A stretch of 7,269 bases of DNA. Source: UBA3478 sp036782715. GTDB taxonomy: Bacteria > Bacteroidota > Bacteroidia > Flavobacteriales > Flavobacteriaceae. The notes under the pieces are model-generated. The model was not told the DNA's origin and ran no database searches. It saw only the letters and a program-made list of their open reading frames with translations. This document shows positions 1-6,288 of the stretch, one piece after another. The stretch is taken from contig DAIPYN010000049.1 in NCBI GenBank assembly GCA_036782715.1, positions 1-7,269 on the forward strand, written 5' to 3'. The position numbers and the translations under genes are program-made. Within the stretch, counting starts at the first letter, position 1; the number at the start of each line of letters is the position of its first letter.

Positions 1-1
1 C

Positions 2-23
2 ATGTACCAAGATTACATCATCA
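2..23 (+). repeat. Left copy of 22-base imperfect direct repeat
   Basis: This copy starts ATGTACCAAGATTAC and matches positions 6827-6848 at 20 of 22 bases, in the same orientation. Both differences are C/T transitions. The two copies bracket the regulator and the whole secretion operon. They may be relics of a duplicated gene 5' end, since both begin ATG-TAC-(C/T)AA-GA(T/C)-TAC, or the ends of a degenerate mobile element. Confidence 0.5.
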
Positions 24-218
24 TCGGCTTTACTAGCGATACATTAATTACAACTTCCTCTGCAGTAGCGAGTTTATTAAGGTCTTCCGTTTGAGAAGGG
101 TCTGTCGGAATTAGTGGTTTTTGAAAAACAAAACCTTAGTGCTTAGGGTTAGGCATGATAAAATCAGATTCCTAACGGAGTAAGCCTCGAGCGGTGGTCT
201 ACTTTTTAGCCGGTCGGC

Positions 219-323
219 TCATTCAACCGTAATAGTCACATCCATACTTTCAATTTTTGGGTCTTTTTGAACCTGAGCTTTAAAAGCACTAGGGTTTGAA
301 AAAAGACAATTTGATATATACAT
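219..323 (-). pseudogene. Possible gene remnant, 34 codons, minus strand
   Basis: The reverse strand reads ATG from 323 to a TGA at 219-221. It gives a 34-residue peptide whose second half (FKAQVQKDPKIESMDVTITV) looks like the natural C-terminal end of a protein: balanced charges and an alternating hydrophobic last strand. A stop codon sits immediately upstream of the ATG, so if this was the tail of a larger protein, the rest has been lost. It could equally be a chance frame or a small standalone gene. I do not recognise a family. Confidence 0.25.
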
Positions 324-367
324 GTATCAAGGTTATTTGTATTTTTCACAAGCAACGCTAATAAACC

Positions 368-1429
368 ATGTACGAATATCTCTATGCCTTGATTAAGCTT
401 ACCTCGATAGGCGTGCTCACTTTTATGATTTTCGCTAGTACCAGCGAAAAATCCCGCAGTTCAGCTGGACGTAATTTTTCATGGCTCGGATTAGGACTGT
501 CTTTGTGTATTCTTGTCATACTGTCAAATGCCATTGCAATTCAAAACAGTCGCGTAGTCGCATTTCTTTTTCCAGAAATCAGTTGCTTTATTTTCTTTAT
601 TGGTCCATTATTTTATTTCAGCACAACCAATAGAAAGGCAAAATCCCACCAAACAGCAATTTTTCATTCACTTTTTGGCCTGTTTTTCTTATTCGGCTCG
701 ATATACCAAGGTACTCACCAGGATTTTCTAACTGCAGACTTTGAAATGCTTTGGGAAAATAAAGAGCCATTGCTTTCCATGGAATACAATAGTTTTTTAA
801 GTAAGCCGATGCATATACTTTTGTTTCCAATTCACTTTGGTATTTATTTAGCGGCAGCCACAAAAAAACGTATTCCTCATGATGCTGCGCTCTTTGGATT
901 AGGCATAGCTCTTTCAGGTGTTCTTTTAAATGTCGAGTTTTCGGGGCTTTGGTCTGGCGAAGGCTATATGATGTTACTTTTTATGAATAACGCTTTTTTA
1001 TTGACATTCGGCTTTAGTTATGTGCTTGCCTATCCTCTCGCACGCATTCAAGTCAATGAATTAAAGGATAGAAATGATTATGGCCCCTTCATTCGAATAC
1101 CCGAATTCATGACGACCGAAACGTTTCTTGAAACAATGCTCACAAAGGGAGTAAGCCTCTTACAACTTGTTGAAGCTTCTGATATTCCCATAGAACGTTG
1201 GTCCATGTTTCTTTCATCAAAAAATTGCTCGTTCATAGAGTTCAAAAGACAAATAAGAATAAGTTATGCTAAAGATCTTATTGCTCAAGGTGCACTGAAC
1301 GACTATAGTGTAGATGGCCTAAGCCAATTAATTGGTTACCAAAGTCGGACGAGTTTCTATTCGGCTTTTAAAGAGGTCGAAGGAATGTCCTTTTCTGAGT
1401 ATAGAGATACTTTATCCAGCTCTCATTGA
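368..1429 (+). CDS. Membrane-anchored AraC-family transcriptional regulator
   Basis: The 353-residue protein joins a membrane sensor half to a DNA-binding half. Hydrophobic segments at about residues 4-25, 37-58, 63-85, 96-115, 147-164, 172-193 and 199-222 suggest seven transmembrane helices. After a linker, residues about 250-350 form an AraC-type double helix-turn-helix. The second helix-turn-helix is clearest, with the family signature around YQSRTSFYSAFK and a final FSEYR. The first (around LVEASDIPIERWSMFL) is more divergent. No receiver, kinase or sugar-binding domain is present. Such 7TM-AraC proteins occur in Bacteroidetes; their signals are mostly unknown. It lies 186 bases upstream of the secretion operon in the same orientation and is the obvious candidate to control it through the palindromes in between; that link is inferred. 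The ATG at 368 gives a complete first helix and has no clear Shine-Dalgarno sequence. The family call is strong, the target is not proven. Confidence 0.88.
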   Translation: MYEYLYALIKLTSIGVLTFMIFASTSEKSRSSAGRNFSWLGLGLSLCILVILSNAIAIQNSRVVAFLFPEISCFIFFIGPLFYFSTTNRKAKSHQTAIFHSLFGLFFLFGSIYQGTHQDFLTADFEMLWENKEPLLSMEYNSFLSKPMHILLFPIHFGIYLAAATKKRIPHDAALFGLGIALSGVLLNVEFSGLWSGEGYMMLLFMNNAFLLTFGFSYVLAYPLARIQVNELKDRNDYGPFIRIPEFMTTETFLETMLTKGVSLLQLVEASDIPIERWSMFLSSKNCSFIEFKRQIRISYAKDLIAQGALNDYSVDGLSQLIGYQSRTSFYSAFKEVEGMSFSEYRDTLSSSH

Positions 1430-1431
1430 CG

Positions 1432-1452
1432 TGTTCAGTTAGTGATTGAACA
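1432..1452. promoter_or_regulatory. Operator-like palindrome 1 (TGTTCA-N9-TGAACA)
   Basis: Two perfect 6-base half-sites (1432-1437 and 1447-1452) face each other across 9 bases. It starts three bases after the regulator's stop codon. The same half-sites with the same 9-base spacing recur at 1510-1530, centres 78 bases apart. GTGTTCAG at 1431-1438 also pairs with CTGAACAC at 1458-1465. Likely a protein-binding site, perhaps for the adjacent AraC protein; AraC proteins often bind direct repeats, so another dimeric regulator is possible. Confidence 0.55.
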
Positions 1453-1458
1453 TGCAGC

Positions 1459-1464
1459 TGAACA
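1459..1464. promoter_or_regulatory. Extra TGAACA half-site
   Basis: A third TGAACA lies 12 bases after the right half of palindrome 1 in the same orientation, so 1447-1452 and 1459-1464 form a direct repeat with a period of 12. A six-base word is weak evidence alone; its value is its position within the cluster. Confidence 0.35.
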
Positions 1465-1509
1465 CATTTATCTGCGGTAATATCAGTATTTACGCGGCCT
1501 CCGCACATT

Positions 1510-1530
1510 TGTTCAACACTTGATTGAACA
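1510..1530. promoter_or_regulatory. Operator-like palindrome 2 (TGTTCA-N9-TGAACA)
   Basis: TGTTCAA (1510-1516) and TTGAACA (1524-1530) give seven-base arms, so this is the more perfect of the two palindromes. It ends about 22 bases before the promoter-like box at 1553-1563. If transcription starts near 1566-1570, the site is centred around -46 to -50, a position typical of activators that touch the -35 region. That placement is inferred because no start site is known. Confidence 0.55.
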
Positions 1531-1552
1531 CCAATCCCAGATGGTTTTGCTC

Positions 1553-1563
1553 TATACTTATTG
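1553..1563 (+). promoter_or_regulatory. Weak promoter -7/-10-like box TATACTTATTG
   Basis: The Bacteroidetes -7 consensus is TAnnTTTG; this box approximates it only with one extra base, and also resembles a sigma70 TATACT. No good TTG/TTTG lies 17-19 bases upstream. A poor core next to an operator-like palindrome would fit an activator-dependent promoter, but the call is tentative. Confidence 0.3.
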
Positions 1564-1598
1564 TGCCGTGAAGTCGGCCAATTTTTGACGAACAATTC

Positions 1599-1625
1599 AA
1601 AACCATGAAAAAACCATGAAAAAAC
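1599..1625 (+). repeat. 11-base tandem duplication over the start codon
   Basis: Sequence with period 11 (unit AAAACCATGAA) runs through 1599-1625, two full units plus five bases. Each unit carries an ATG, at 1605 and 1616, which are out of frame with each other. The second ATG begins the first subunit gene. The repeat could change length by slippage or recombination. Loss of one unit would leave a single CCATGAAAA start and remove the small upstream frame. Confidence 0.75.
1605..1619 (+). CDS. Possible upstream mini-ORF (MKKP)
   Basis: ATG at 1605 opens a four-codon frame, Met-Lys-Lys-Pro, ending in TGA at 1617-1619. That stop overlaps the subunit start codon (1616-1618) in an ATGA arrangement, the same junction used twice later in this operon. 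Terminating ribosomes could restart on the subunit gene, and a Pro codon before the stop tends to slow termination. It may simply be a by-product of the 11-base duplication, with no real translation. Confidence 0.3.
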   Translation: MKKP

Positions 1626-2197
1626 AAATCAAAAACCTCAAATGGATCAGCGTATTTTCATTGATCGCAACGCTTTCCTACGGTCAGGCTTATGATCAAC
1701 AGACTGTAGATTTTGGAATTAGCTCACACTCACTTGTGGGGGTGGATGCAAATTCATTGACTTTTAACTTTGGTACACCGACATCCGCTGGTGATGGATA
1801 TTCTCTCACTTCTGCCGCAGCATCAACAAACCTGTATTACTCATACATGCCAACCGGCAACGGTAACAACAATACTGCGGTTGTTAAGGTACAATTCACT
1901 AACATACCTCAAGGTTTAGATGTGGTATTGACGGTAGATAATTCTGGAGTCTCTTCACTATCCTCAACTACTTACGGTTCTATAGGGACAGTAGTTTCTG
2001 GATTTGAAACCACTGGTTCCGGTACTGCGGTGGGATCCTCACCTTCATCTATAATAGAAAATATTGGAGCTTCTTACACTGGGACTGCTTACTACACGCT
2101 TTCCTACACTGCAAGTGTAAATGATTACTCGAGTTTAGAGCAAACATCTTCTAACGGTGCAAACGCGCCGACTATTACGTATACGATTACCAATTAA
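1616..2197 (+). CDS. Secreted acidic Ser/Thr/Gly-rich protein, likely major fibre subunit
   Basis: The 193-residue precursor has a signal peptide (residues 1-23, cut expected between G23 and Q24). The mature part contains one Lys, no Arg, no Cys and about ten acidic residues, so it is strongly acidic, with many Ser, Thr, Gly and Tyr. Alternating polar/hydrophobic stretches (VVKVQFTNI, YYTLSYTAS, and the last strand TITYTITN) indicate an all-beta, Ig-like fold. It resembles the product at 5731-6288 in the N-terminal part (S-x-S-L-[VA]-G-V near residues 37-43, then a conserved DG) and at the C-terminus ([YF]TI ending), so the two are probably paralogous subunits. No C-terminal T9SS sorting domain is seen, so export beyond the periplasm probably relies on the linked usher-like protein. 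It is first in the operon and followed by a strong hairpin, as expected for the most abundant component. The pilin role is inferred; a matrix or coat protein is the alternative. Confidence 0.72.
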   Translation: MKKQIKNLKWISVFSLIATLSYGQAYDQQTVDFGISSHSLVGVDANSLTFNFGTPTSAGDGYSLTSAAASTNLYYSYMPTGNGNNNTAVVKVQFTNIPQGLDVVLTVDNSGVSSLSSTTYGSIGTVVSGFETTGSGTAVGSSPSSIIENIGASYTGTAYYTLSYTASVNDYSSLEQTSSNGANAPTITYTITN

Positions 2198-2216
2198 ATC
2201 TAAGTTTCAATTTCTT

Positions 2217-2255
2217 AACCCCGAGACAGTGCGCTGTCTCGGGGTTATTGGTTTT
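2217..2255 (+). terminator. Strong hairpin: partial terminator/attenuator or mRNA stabiliser
   Basis: Perfect 13-base arms at 2217-2229 and 2234-2246 (AACCCCGAGACAG / CTGTCTCGGGGTT) close a TGCG tetraloop, followed by ATTGGTTTT. It lies 19 bases after the stop of the first subunit gene and only nine bases before the ATG of the chaperone-like gene. The T-tract is broken by GG, so incomplete termination with read-through is more plausible than full stopping. It would favour subunit mRNA over the machinery genes. Protecting the subunit mRNA 3' end after processing is an equally good role. Confidence 0.85.
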
Positions 2256-3032
2256 ATGAAAAAGTTACTCTCTATACTATTTATGCCCTCACTACTCTTT
2301 AGTCAAGTGGTAGTAAATAGTGGTTTGACACAGATCATCGATGCGCCTCTTGGCACAGCACAGACACTGAATATTGCGCTTCAAAACAACAGTGATGATG
2401 CGAAGCGTGTCACCTTTGCCCTGATGGACTACTATAATGATTGTAACGAAGGATATGTATATGTGGATGGCGAAGAGCCTATTGAAAGTAGTTGTCGTCC
2501 CTGGTTGACTTTAGAAAATACTGAACTGGTTCTTTTGCCAAGAGAAAAGAGAGATTTCAGTGTACTTGTGAATATTCCTTCGAACTACAACTTGCCAAAT
2601 GCTAATACTTGCCTGTTCATCAACAACACCGCACTAGTGGATAGCGTGCAAAAGGCTGGAGTGATTCAATTTGGAGTACAGATAAGATATGGCGTAAACA
2701 TTATCTACAATAACCCTAGCGTTCAATCTAGTGTGGATTTATTCACACAAAGTCTTGTCATAGATACCGCTGGTGTAAATTACGCTTTTGAACTTTCATT
2801 GGTCAACCGAGGCAATGCCTCCACCACGTTCCATACGAAAGCCTCTATCTTGGACATGGAAGGAAATATGGTGTACGAGAACACCTCTATCCGTCAAAGT
2901 ATTCAACCTCAACAATGCCGAAAGGTGTTGCTTGAAAATATAGATGTGGCACCAGGCACGTATGAATTAGTCTTGCTACATGAGGCCGACAGCGGAGATG
3001 TTTTTGGAGTATCAGAATCCATCACATTTTAA
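2256..3032 (+). CDS. Periplasmic chaperone-like protein, two Ig-like domains
   Basis: I place the start at ATG 2256 (258 residues): it directly precedes a signal peptide (residues 1-16, cut before Q17), whereas the same frame read further upstream would cross the hairpin and overlap the subunit gene with non-signal sequence. Domain 1 (about 18-150) contains a hydrophobic strand pattern, C63/C80 placed for a disulfide, and the motif PWLTLENTELVLLPREKRDF (82-101). It ends in the strand FGVQIRYGVNIIY (139-151), which recalls the G1-strand/linker region of fimbrial chaperones. Domain 2 (about 155-258) is a second beta-sandwich with a final FGVSESITF. Length and layout fit PapD-like chaperones (about 230-250 residues, two Ig domains), but overall similarity is distant and I cannot assign the Arg/Lys pair that binds subunit C-termini. 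It sits between a subunit and an usher-like gene. Likely role: holding secreted subunits in the periplasm and handing them to the product at 3044-5734. A structural subunit remains possible. Confidence 0.62.
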   Translation: MKKLLSILFMPSLLFSQVVVNSGLTQIIDAPLGTAQTLNIALQNNSDDAKRVTFALMDYYNDCNEGYVYVDGEEPIESSCRPWLTLENTELVLLPREKRDFSVLVNIPSNYNLPNANTCLFINNTALVDSVQKAGVIQFGVQIRYGVNIIYNNPSVQSSVDLFTQSLVIDTAGVNYAFELSLVNRGNASTTFHTKASILDMEGNMVYENTSIRQSIQPQQCRKVLLENIDVAPGTYELVLLHEADSGDVFGVSESITF

Positions 3033-3043
3033 CGCATGCGGAG

Positions 3044-5734
3044 GTGGTTTTACGCATCACATACCGCTCGATATTCCTTCTAGGATTCTTTCTTCTCAGC
3101 ACTTTGGGAAAAGCACAACTGGTGCCCAATTTTTTAGGTCAGTTAGTATTCCAGTTCAGCCAAAAAACGAACCCTGTTGAAGTTAACATTATAAAGCAGG
3201 ACACGCTCATCGCACCAGGGGCAAATGCTCAATTCACCTTACAAATCACTAACTACTCTATAGACACACTTTGGTTCAAACCGGCAGCGATTACTCCGGA
3301 TAATTGGACCCTAATTCAAAGTCAAAACGATCTTTTTATTCTCCCGCAGAGCAAACGAAACTTTACCGTCATTGCTTCTTCCAGTAGCTATACTCCTGCT
3401 GGATTATATCACTTTGATCTGGGTATCGAACTATTAAAAAACAATTTACGATTTTCAATTCAAGATTCAGTCACCGTCGCCTCGCGAACCCAAATCATCG
3501 CCTATCCGCTCAACTATCCACGCAAAATTTCAAACAACAGCGGTGCAACCTCAGTACAATTCGCAGTGGAGAATAAAGGCAATACCACCGAGGCTATAGA
3601 GGTATACCTCTTAGGGAATGGTGGACAAGAAAATATTGAACTCTCCCCTGGGGGAAAACACGAGTTTGTCTTCACTATTGAGCCCCCAAAAGGCATGAGT
3701 TCTGGAGATGTTCAAATTGGCTGTGTCGTAAACTTAGTGTCGAACAAACAGCAGGTTACGGCCATCCGAAATGTGGAAGTGTTCCCTTCTGTAATTAAAG
3801 CAGATTACAGCACCAATCTATCCAAGATTGCCGTTAAGCAAGGGGCAACCTATATGGAGCAAGGCTTTGGACCGGTAATTAGAACAAATACTGTTTTACG
3901 TAGCCAATTCGGCCAACGCGCGAGAAACCAAGTACATTCAAATATTTCTAATATGATGGTGTTTTCTAACGGAAACTTCAATCAAAACACCCAGTTTGAT
4001 GTCGGTAAATCTTGGAACAGGGGATTTCACACTGCAAAAGTGGGACTCGGAATGTACAACCCACGTACCTCCTTCTTTTTTCGTCTGCCACGAAACTTTA
4101 TAGGAGGTAAACTCGAGTACGACAACAAAACTTTTGATACTGAAATCTTGGCCTTGCAAAAAATTCAGCGCACACCAATGGATACCGTGGACCAATTATT
4201 AAACCACTACGTTGCTCAATCCATCGGTTTACTGAAAATTCAAAACTCACTCACCTACTTCTCAAGCAAGGGTAACTCACACTTCTTAAATGGGGCAAAA
4301 GCAAACCTGAAGTACAAAAACAACTTCAAAGCTAGTGCCGGCATGAACCATTACGATGCATTCGATTTGAGCCATGTCGCCTTTGAGGGAAGCTTTTTTG
4401 GGGCCGTAAAAGGATTTTCAATTGGCGGTGATCTATTCCAGTCGCCCGAGAACTTCACCCCTAGAAATTCCAATATCAACATGTACAACGGGTACTTGAA
4501 TCAGAGAATTGGCCAACACTCCTTTGGAATGAACGCCTCCTACTTTGATCAAGACAATTCAGTCAACCAAAACAGTTCACGCTACACTATCGGTGGTAAC
4601 GCATTTGTACAATTCTTGCCAAAAATATCTCTGAGCACCAACGCAAGTGTATACAGCAGCGAAAATATCTACGCAGGCGAGATATTCACTGCCGACATCA
4701 CCAGCTACCAAGCCATCTTCACTCGGAAATTCTCCAAAGGAAACAACCTAGTCGTCAGTGGGCGTAACCAAATCACCGACATGAAGGCCAATGGGTTTTT
4801 GAATAGGCGCGAGGCCGGTATATCCTACCAGACCTCGTTTAGGTCCATTAACCTCAATTCCTCATATCGATTCGAACAAACACTAGGGCTTTTACGCAAC
4901 AGTATTGACCTTACCGCTAGATATCAAATTAATTCTCGGTTTTCTTTGCGCTCACAATGGGGATACAGTGTACAGCCGAGTATGCGTATCCCACAATTTT
5001 TTACCGCTAGGAATATGCTGAGTTACCGCTATGGTAAAAGCAGGTTTTCACTAATGATCAACAACGGTTTTAACCAAAATGCGCCCAACGTACTTACGGT
5101 TCAAACCTCTGGCTCTTTCGACTTATATATCCCCCGAAAAACAGATTTAGCGCTTAAAAACTTAGCTGGAGAGGTCATCGATATAAACGGTAAACCTGTA
5201 CCGAACGTCGTACTAAGTATCGCCGGGCAAAGCGTGATAACCGATAAAGACGGAAGGTTCGTAGTGCACACCATAAATACAGATTCTGTGGTGGTGTTCA
5301 TCGATCGAAAATCACTTCCTTTCGGCGCTCAACCAGCCAATGGATTCAACCAAACCGTATACACCTTTGACAAGCACTCTCACATCACCATCAACCTCTT
5401 TAAAACCTCTAGTATCCTAGGGAAAGTGCGTGTACAACGGATTTCCACCCTACAAACGCTGCGACCCGATTTCTCAAAATTTGTTGTCATCATCTCTAAT
5501 GGTGACGAACGGATTGTACGCAACCTGAAAGCCGATGGAAGCCTGTCTATTTCTGGCCTGCGCCCTGGCGAATGGCAAGCCCGTTTGAAACTCAAAGACC
5601 CAACATATAAAGTTTTTAAAATCAAAAAATCCGAAGATCGTAGACAACTAGAAAACGGCGAAGAATGGAATCTATGGCTCGAAATTGAGGAGAACTCACA
5701 AGGGGTCAAAGTGCAAAGAGGAATTGGCCGATGA
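3044..5734 (+). CDS. Outer-membrane usher-like beta-barrel protein with Ig-like and carboxypeptidase-regulatory-like domains
   Basis: The 896-residue protein starts at GTG 3044; no in-frame ATG lies between the upstream in-frame stop (2981-2983) and the signal peptide (residues 1-24, cut before Q25). Residues about 44-147 and 150-250 look like two Ig-like domains. The first carries W88…LP-x-x-KR-x-F-x-V (100-109), the same motif as in the chaperone-like protein. Residues about 255-700 are a long run of alternating amphipathic strands rich in Asn, Ser, Tyr and Phe, enough for a large outer-membrane barrel of roughly the usher size. Residues about 707-789 are a carboxypeptidase-regulatory-like domain (GEVIDINGKPVPN … DKDGRF), followed by a final beta domain (790-896, LKADGSLSISGLRPGEW). 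Proteobacterial ushers are 800-900 residues, with a barrel and small C-terminal beta domains, so size and layout agree. A classical N-terminal usher domain and a clear plug were not recognised. Proposed role: pore that exports and assembles the neighbouring subunits. Alternative: another large barrel transporter or anchor. The start is 11 bases after the chaperone stop. Confidence 0.6.
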   Translation: MVLRITYRSIFLLGFFLLSTLGKAQLVPNFLGQLVFQFSQKTNPVEVNIIKQDTLIAPGANAQFTLQITNYSIDTLWFKPAAITPDNWTLIQSQNDLFILPQSKRNFTVIASSSSYTPAGLYHFDLGIELLKNNLRFSIQDSVTVASRTQIIAYPLNYPRKISNNSGATSVQFAVENKGNTTEAIEVYLLGNGGQENIELSPGGKHEFVFTIEPPKGMSSGDVQIGCVVNLVSNKQQVTAIRNVEVFPSVIKADYSTNLSKIAVKQGATYMEQGFGPVIRTNTVLRSQFGQRARNQVHSNISNMMVFSNGNFNQNTQFDVGKSWNRGFHTAKVGLGMYNPRTSFFFRLPRNFIGGKLEYDNKTFDTEILALQKIQRTPMDTVDQLLNHYVAQSIGLLKIQNSLTYFSSKGNSHFLNGAKANLKYKNNFKASAGMNHYDAFDLSHVAFEGSFFGAVKGFSIGGDLFQSPENFTPRNSNINMYNGYLNQRIGQHSFGMNASYFDQDNSVNQNSSRYTIGGNAFVQFLPKISLSTNASVYSSENIYAGEIFTADITSYQAIFTRKFSKGNNLVVSGRNQITDMKANGFLNRREAGISYQTSFRSINLNSSYRFEQTLGLLRNSIDLTARYQINSRFSLRSQWGYSVQPSMRIPQFFTARNMLSYRYGKSRFSLMINNGFNQNAPNVLTVQTSGSFDLYIPRKTDLALKNLAGEVIDINGKPVPNVVLSIAGQSVITDKDGRFVVHTINTDSVVVFIDRKSLPFGAQPANGFNQTVYTFDKHSHITINLFKTSSILGKVRVQRISTLQTLRPDFSKFVVIISNGDERIVRNLKADGSLSISGLRPGEWQARLKLKDPTYKVFKIKKSEDRRQLENGEEWNLWLEIEENSQGVKVQRGIGR

Positions 5735-6288
5735 GAAGCGTTTTTGTTTTGTGTGTCCTCTTTTTAACCTCGCTCATTAAAGCGCAGCCGGTTAATCTTC
5801 AAACCTCCACCCAGATTAACGTAACCTATAGCAGCCTCAGCCTTGCTGGAGTTGCGGACCCTAACCCCGTATCCATTTCATTAAACAGTGCGGCCTCTAT
5901 AACCGACGGTGTAGGCCTTCAAGGACCTGTTTTTGGTACGAGCACCATGCAATACTTCCACTATACCATGTTCGGAAGAACGGGCGTTTCTAGATCAATC
6001 AATGTTTCCTTGCAAACAAACCTCGCTTCTGATTATTACGTCCTCGTTCTTCAAAAAGGCACTTTGAGCAATCCAATCTTTGGCAACTTGCCCCAGACCA
6101 ATACTGGGATTGAATTATCTACCCTGCCTAAAACTTGGCTTACCCAACTGGATTTTGGAGCCTCGGGAACACTGTCTACTGATGGCATCCCATTCTATTA
6201 CGAATTGCAAGAAAACCCAACAGGCAATTATGGAACATTAACCGGGGGGAGCATTCAAACCAATATAATTTTCACTATTGTAGAATGA
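5731..6288 (+). CDS. Secreted beta-rich protein, likely minor fibre subunit
   Basis: The 185-residue precursor has a signal peptide (1-18, cut before Q19). The mature protein lacks Cys and is a string of probable beta strands. It resembles the first subunit (1616-2197): SSLSLAGV at 34-41 against SSHSLVGV, a shared DG at 59-60, a YFHY strand against YYSY, and a C-terminal strand TNIIFTIVE against TITYTITN. It is less acidic and less repetitive than the first subunit, with several Lys and Arg. Its ATG overlaps the usher stop codon (ATGA), so translation is probably coupled and its level low, close to that of the usher. A minor pilin, adaptor or anchor would suit this position. Family membership rests on these short similarities and gene order; no named domain is recognised. 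Confidence 0.65.
   Translation: MRSVFVLCVLFLTSLIKAQPVNLQTSTQINVTYSSLSLAGVADPNPVSISLNSAASITDGVGLQGPVFGTSTMQYFHYTMFGRTGVSRSINVSLQTNLASDYYVLVLQKGTLSNPIFGNLPQTNTGIELSTLPKTWLTQLDFGASGTLSTDGIPFYYELQENPTGNYGTLTGGSIQTNIIFTIVE

Larger units (their letters stand above)
1..367. other. Left flank without a convincing gene
   Basis: No reading frame of credible length covers this stretch on either strand. It contains one copy of a 22-base imperfect repeat (2-23), a short minus-strand coding-like remnant (219-323), a small inverted repeat GGTTTT/AAAACC (115-120 with 129-134), and a perfect 10-base palindrome ATACATGTAT at 318-327, about 40 bases before the regulator gene. A related string beginning ATGTATCAAGGTTA is at 322-335. 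The impression is of decayed sequence upstream of the regulator, whose own promoter should lie in the last 60 bases but could not be pinned down. Confidence 0.6.
1430..1615 (+). promoter_or_regulatory. Regulatory region of the secretion operon
   Basis: This 186-base gap holds, in order: a TGTTCA-N9-TGAACA palindrome (1432-1452), an extra TGAACA half-site (1459-1464), an imperfect inverted repeat TGCGGTAATA/TATTTACGC (about 1473-1495), a second TGTTCA-N9-TGAACA palindrome (1510-1530), a weak TATACTTATTG promoter-like box (1553-1563), and an 11-base tandem duplication over the start site. No terminator with a U-tract is visible after the regulator gene, so read-through from it is possible. The repeat density is much higher than elsewhere in the window. 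Confidence 0.7.

Noticed and set aside
310..340. TTTG (310-313) and TTATTTG (333-339) as the regulator's promoter
   Set aside because: The downstream element lacks the TA of the Bacteroidetes -7 consensus TAnnTTTG at the right position; too weak to annotate.
618..863. 81-codon minus-strand frame inside the regulator gene
   Set aside because: It is wholly antisense to a well-supported coding region and shows no domain pattern; a shadow frame.
1368..1595. 75-codon minus-strand frame across the regulator end and the regulatory gap
   Set aside because: It runs over both palindromes and gives a peptide with no recognisable pattern; the palindromic content explains the open frame better.
2157..2255. 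Upstream extension of the chaperone-like gene to an ATG at 2157
   Set aside because: It would overlap the subunit gene by 41 bases, read through the 13-base hairpin and bury the signal peptide 33 residues inside; ATG 2256 is far better.
2980..3180. 66-codon plus-strand frame spanning the chaperone-usher junction
   Set aside because: It overlaps both real genes in another frame and has no signal or domain.
5380..5709. 109-codon minus-strand frame inside the usher-like gene
   Set aside because: Antisense to the conserved C-terminal domain; Arg/Ser/Cys-rich composition is typical of a shadow frame.
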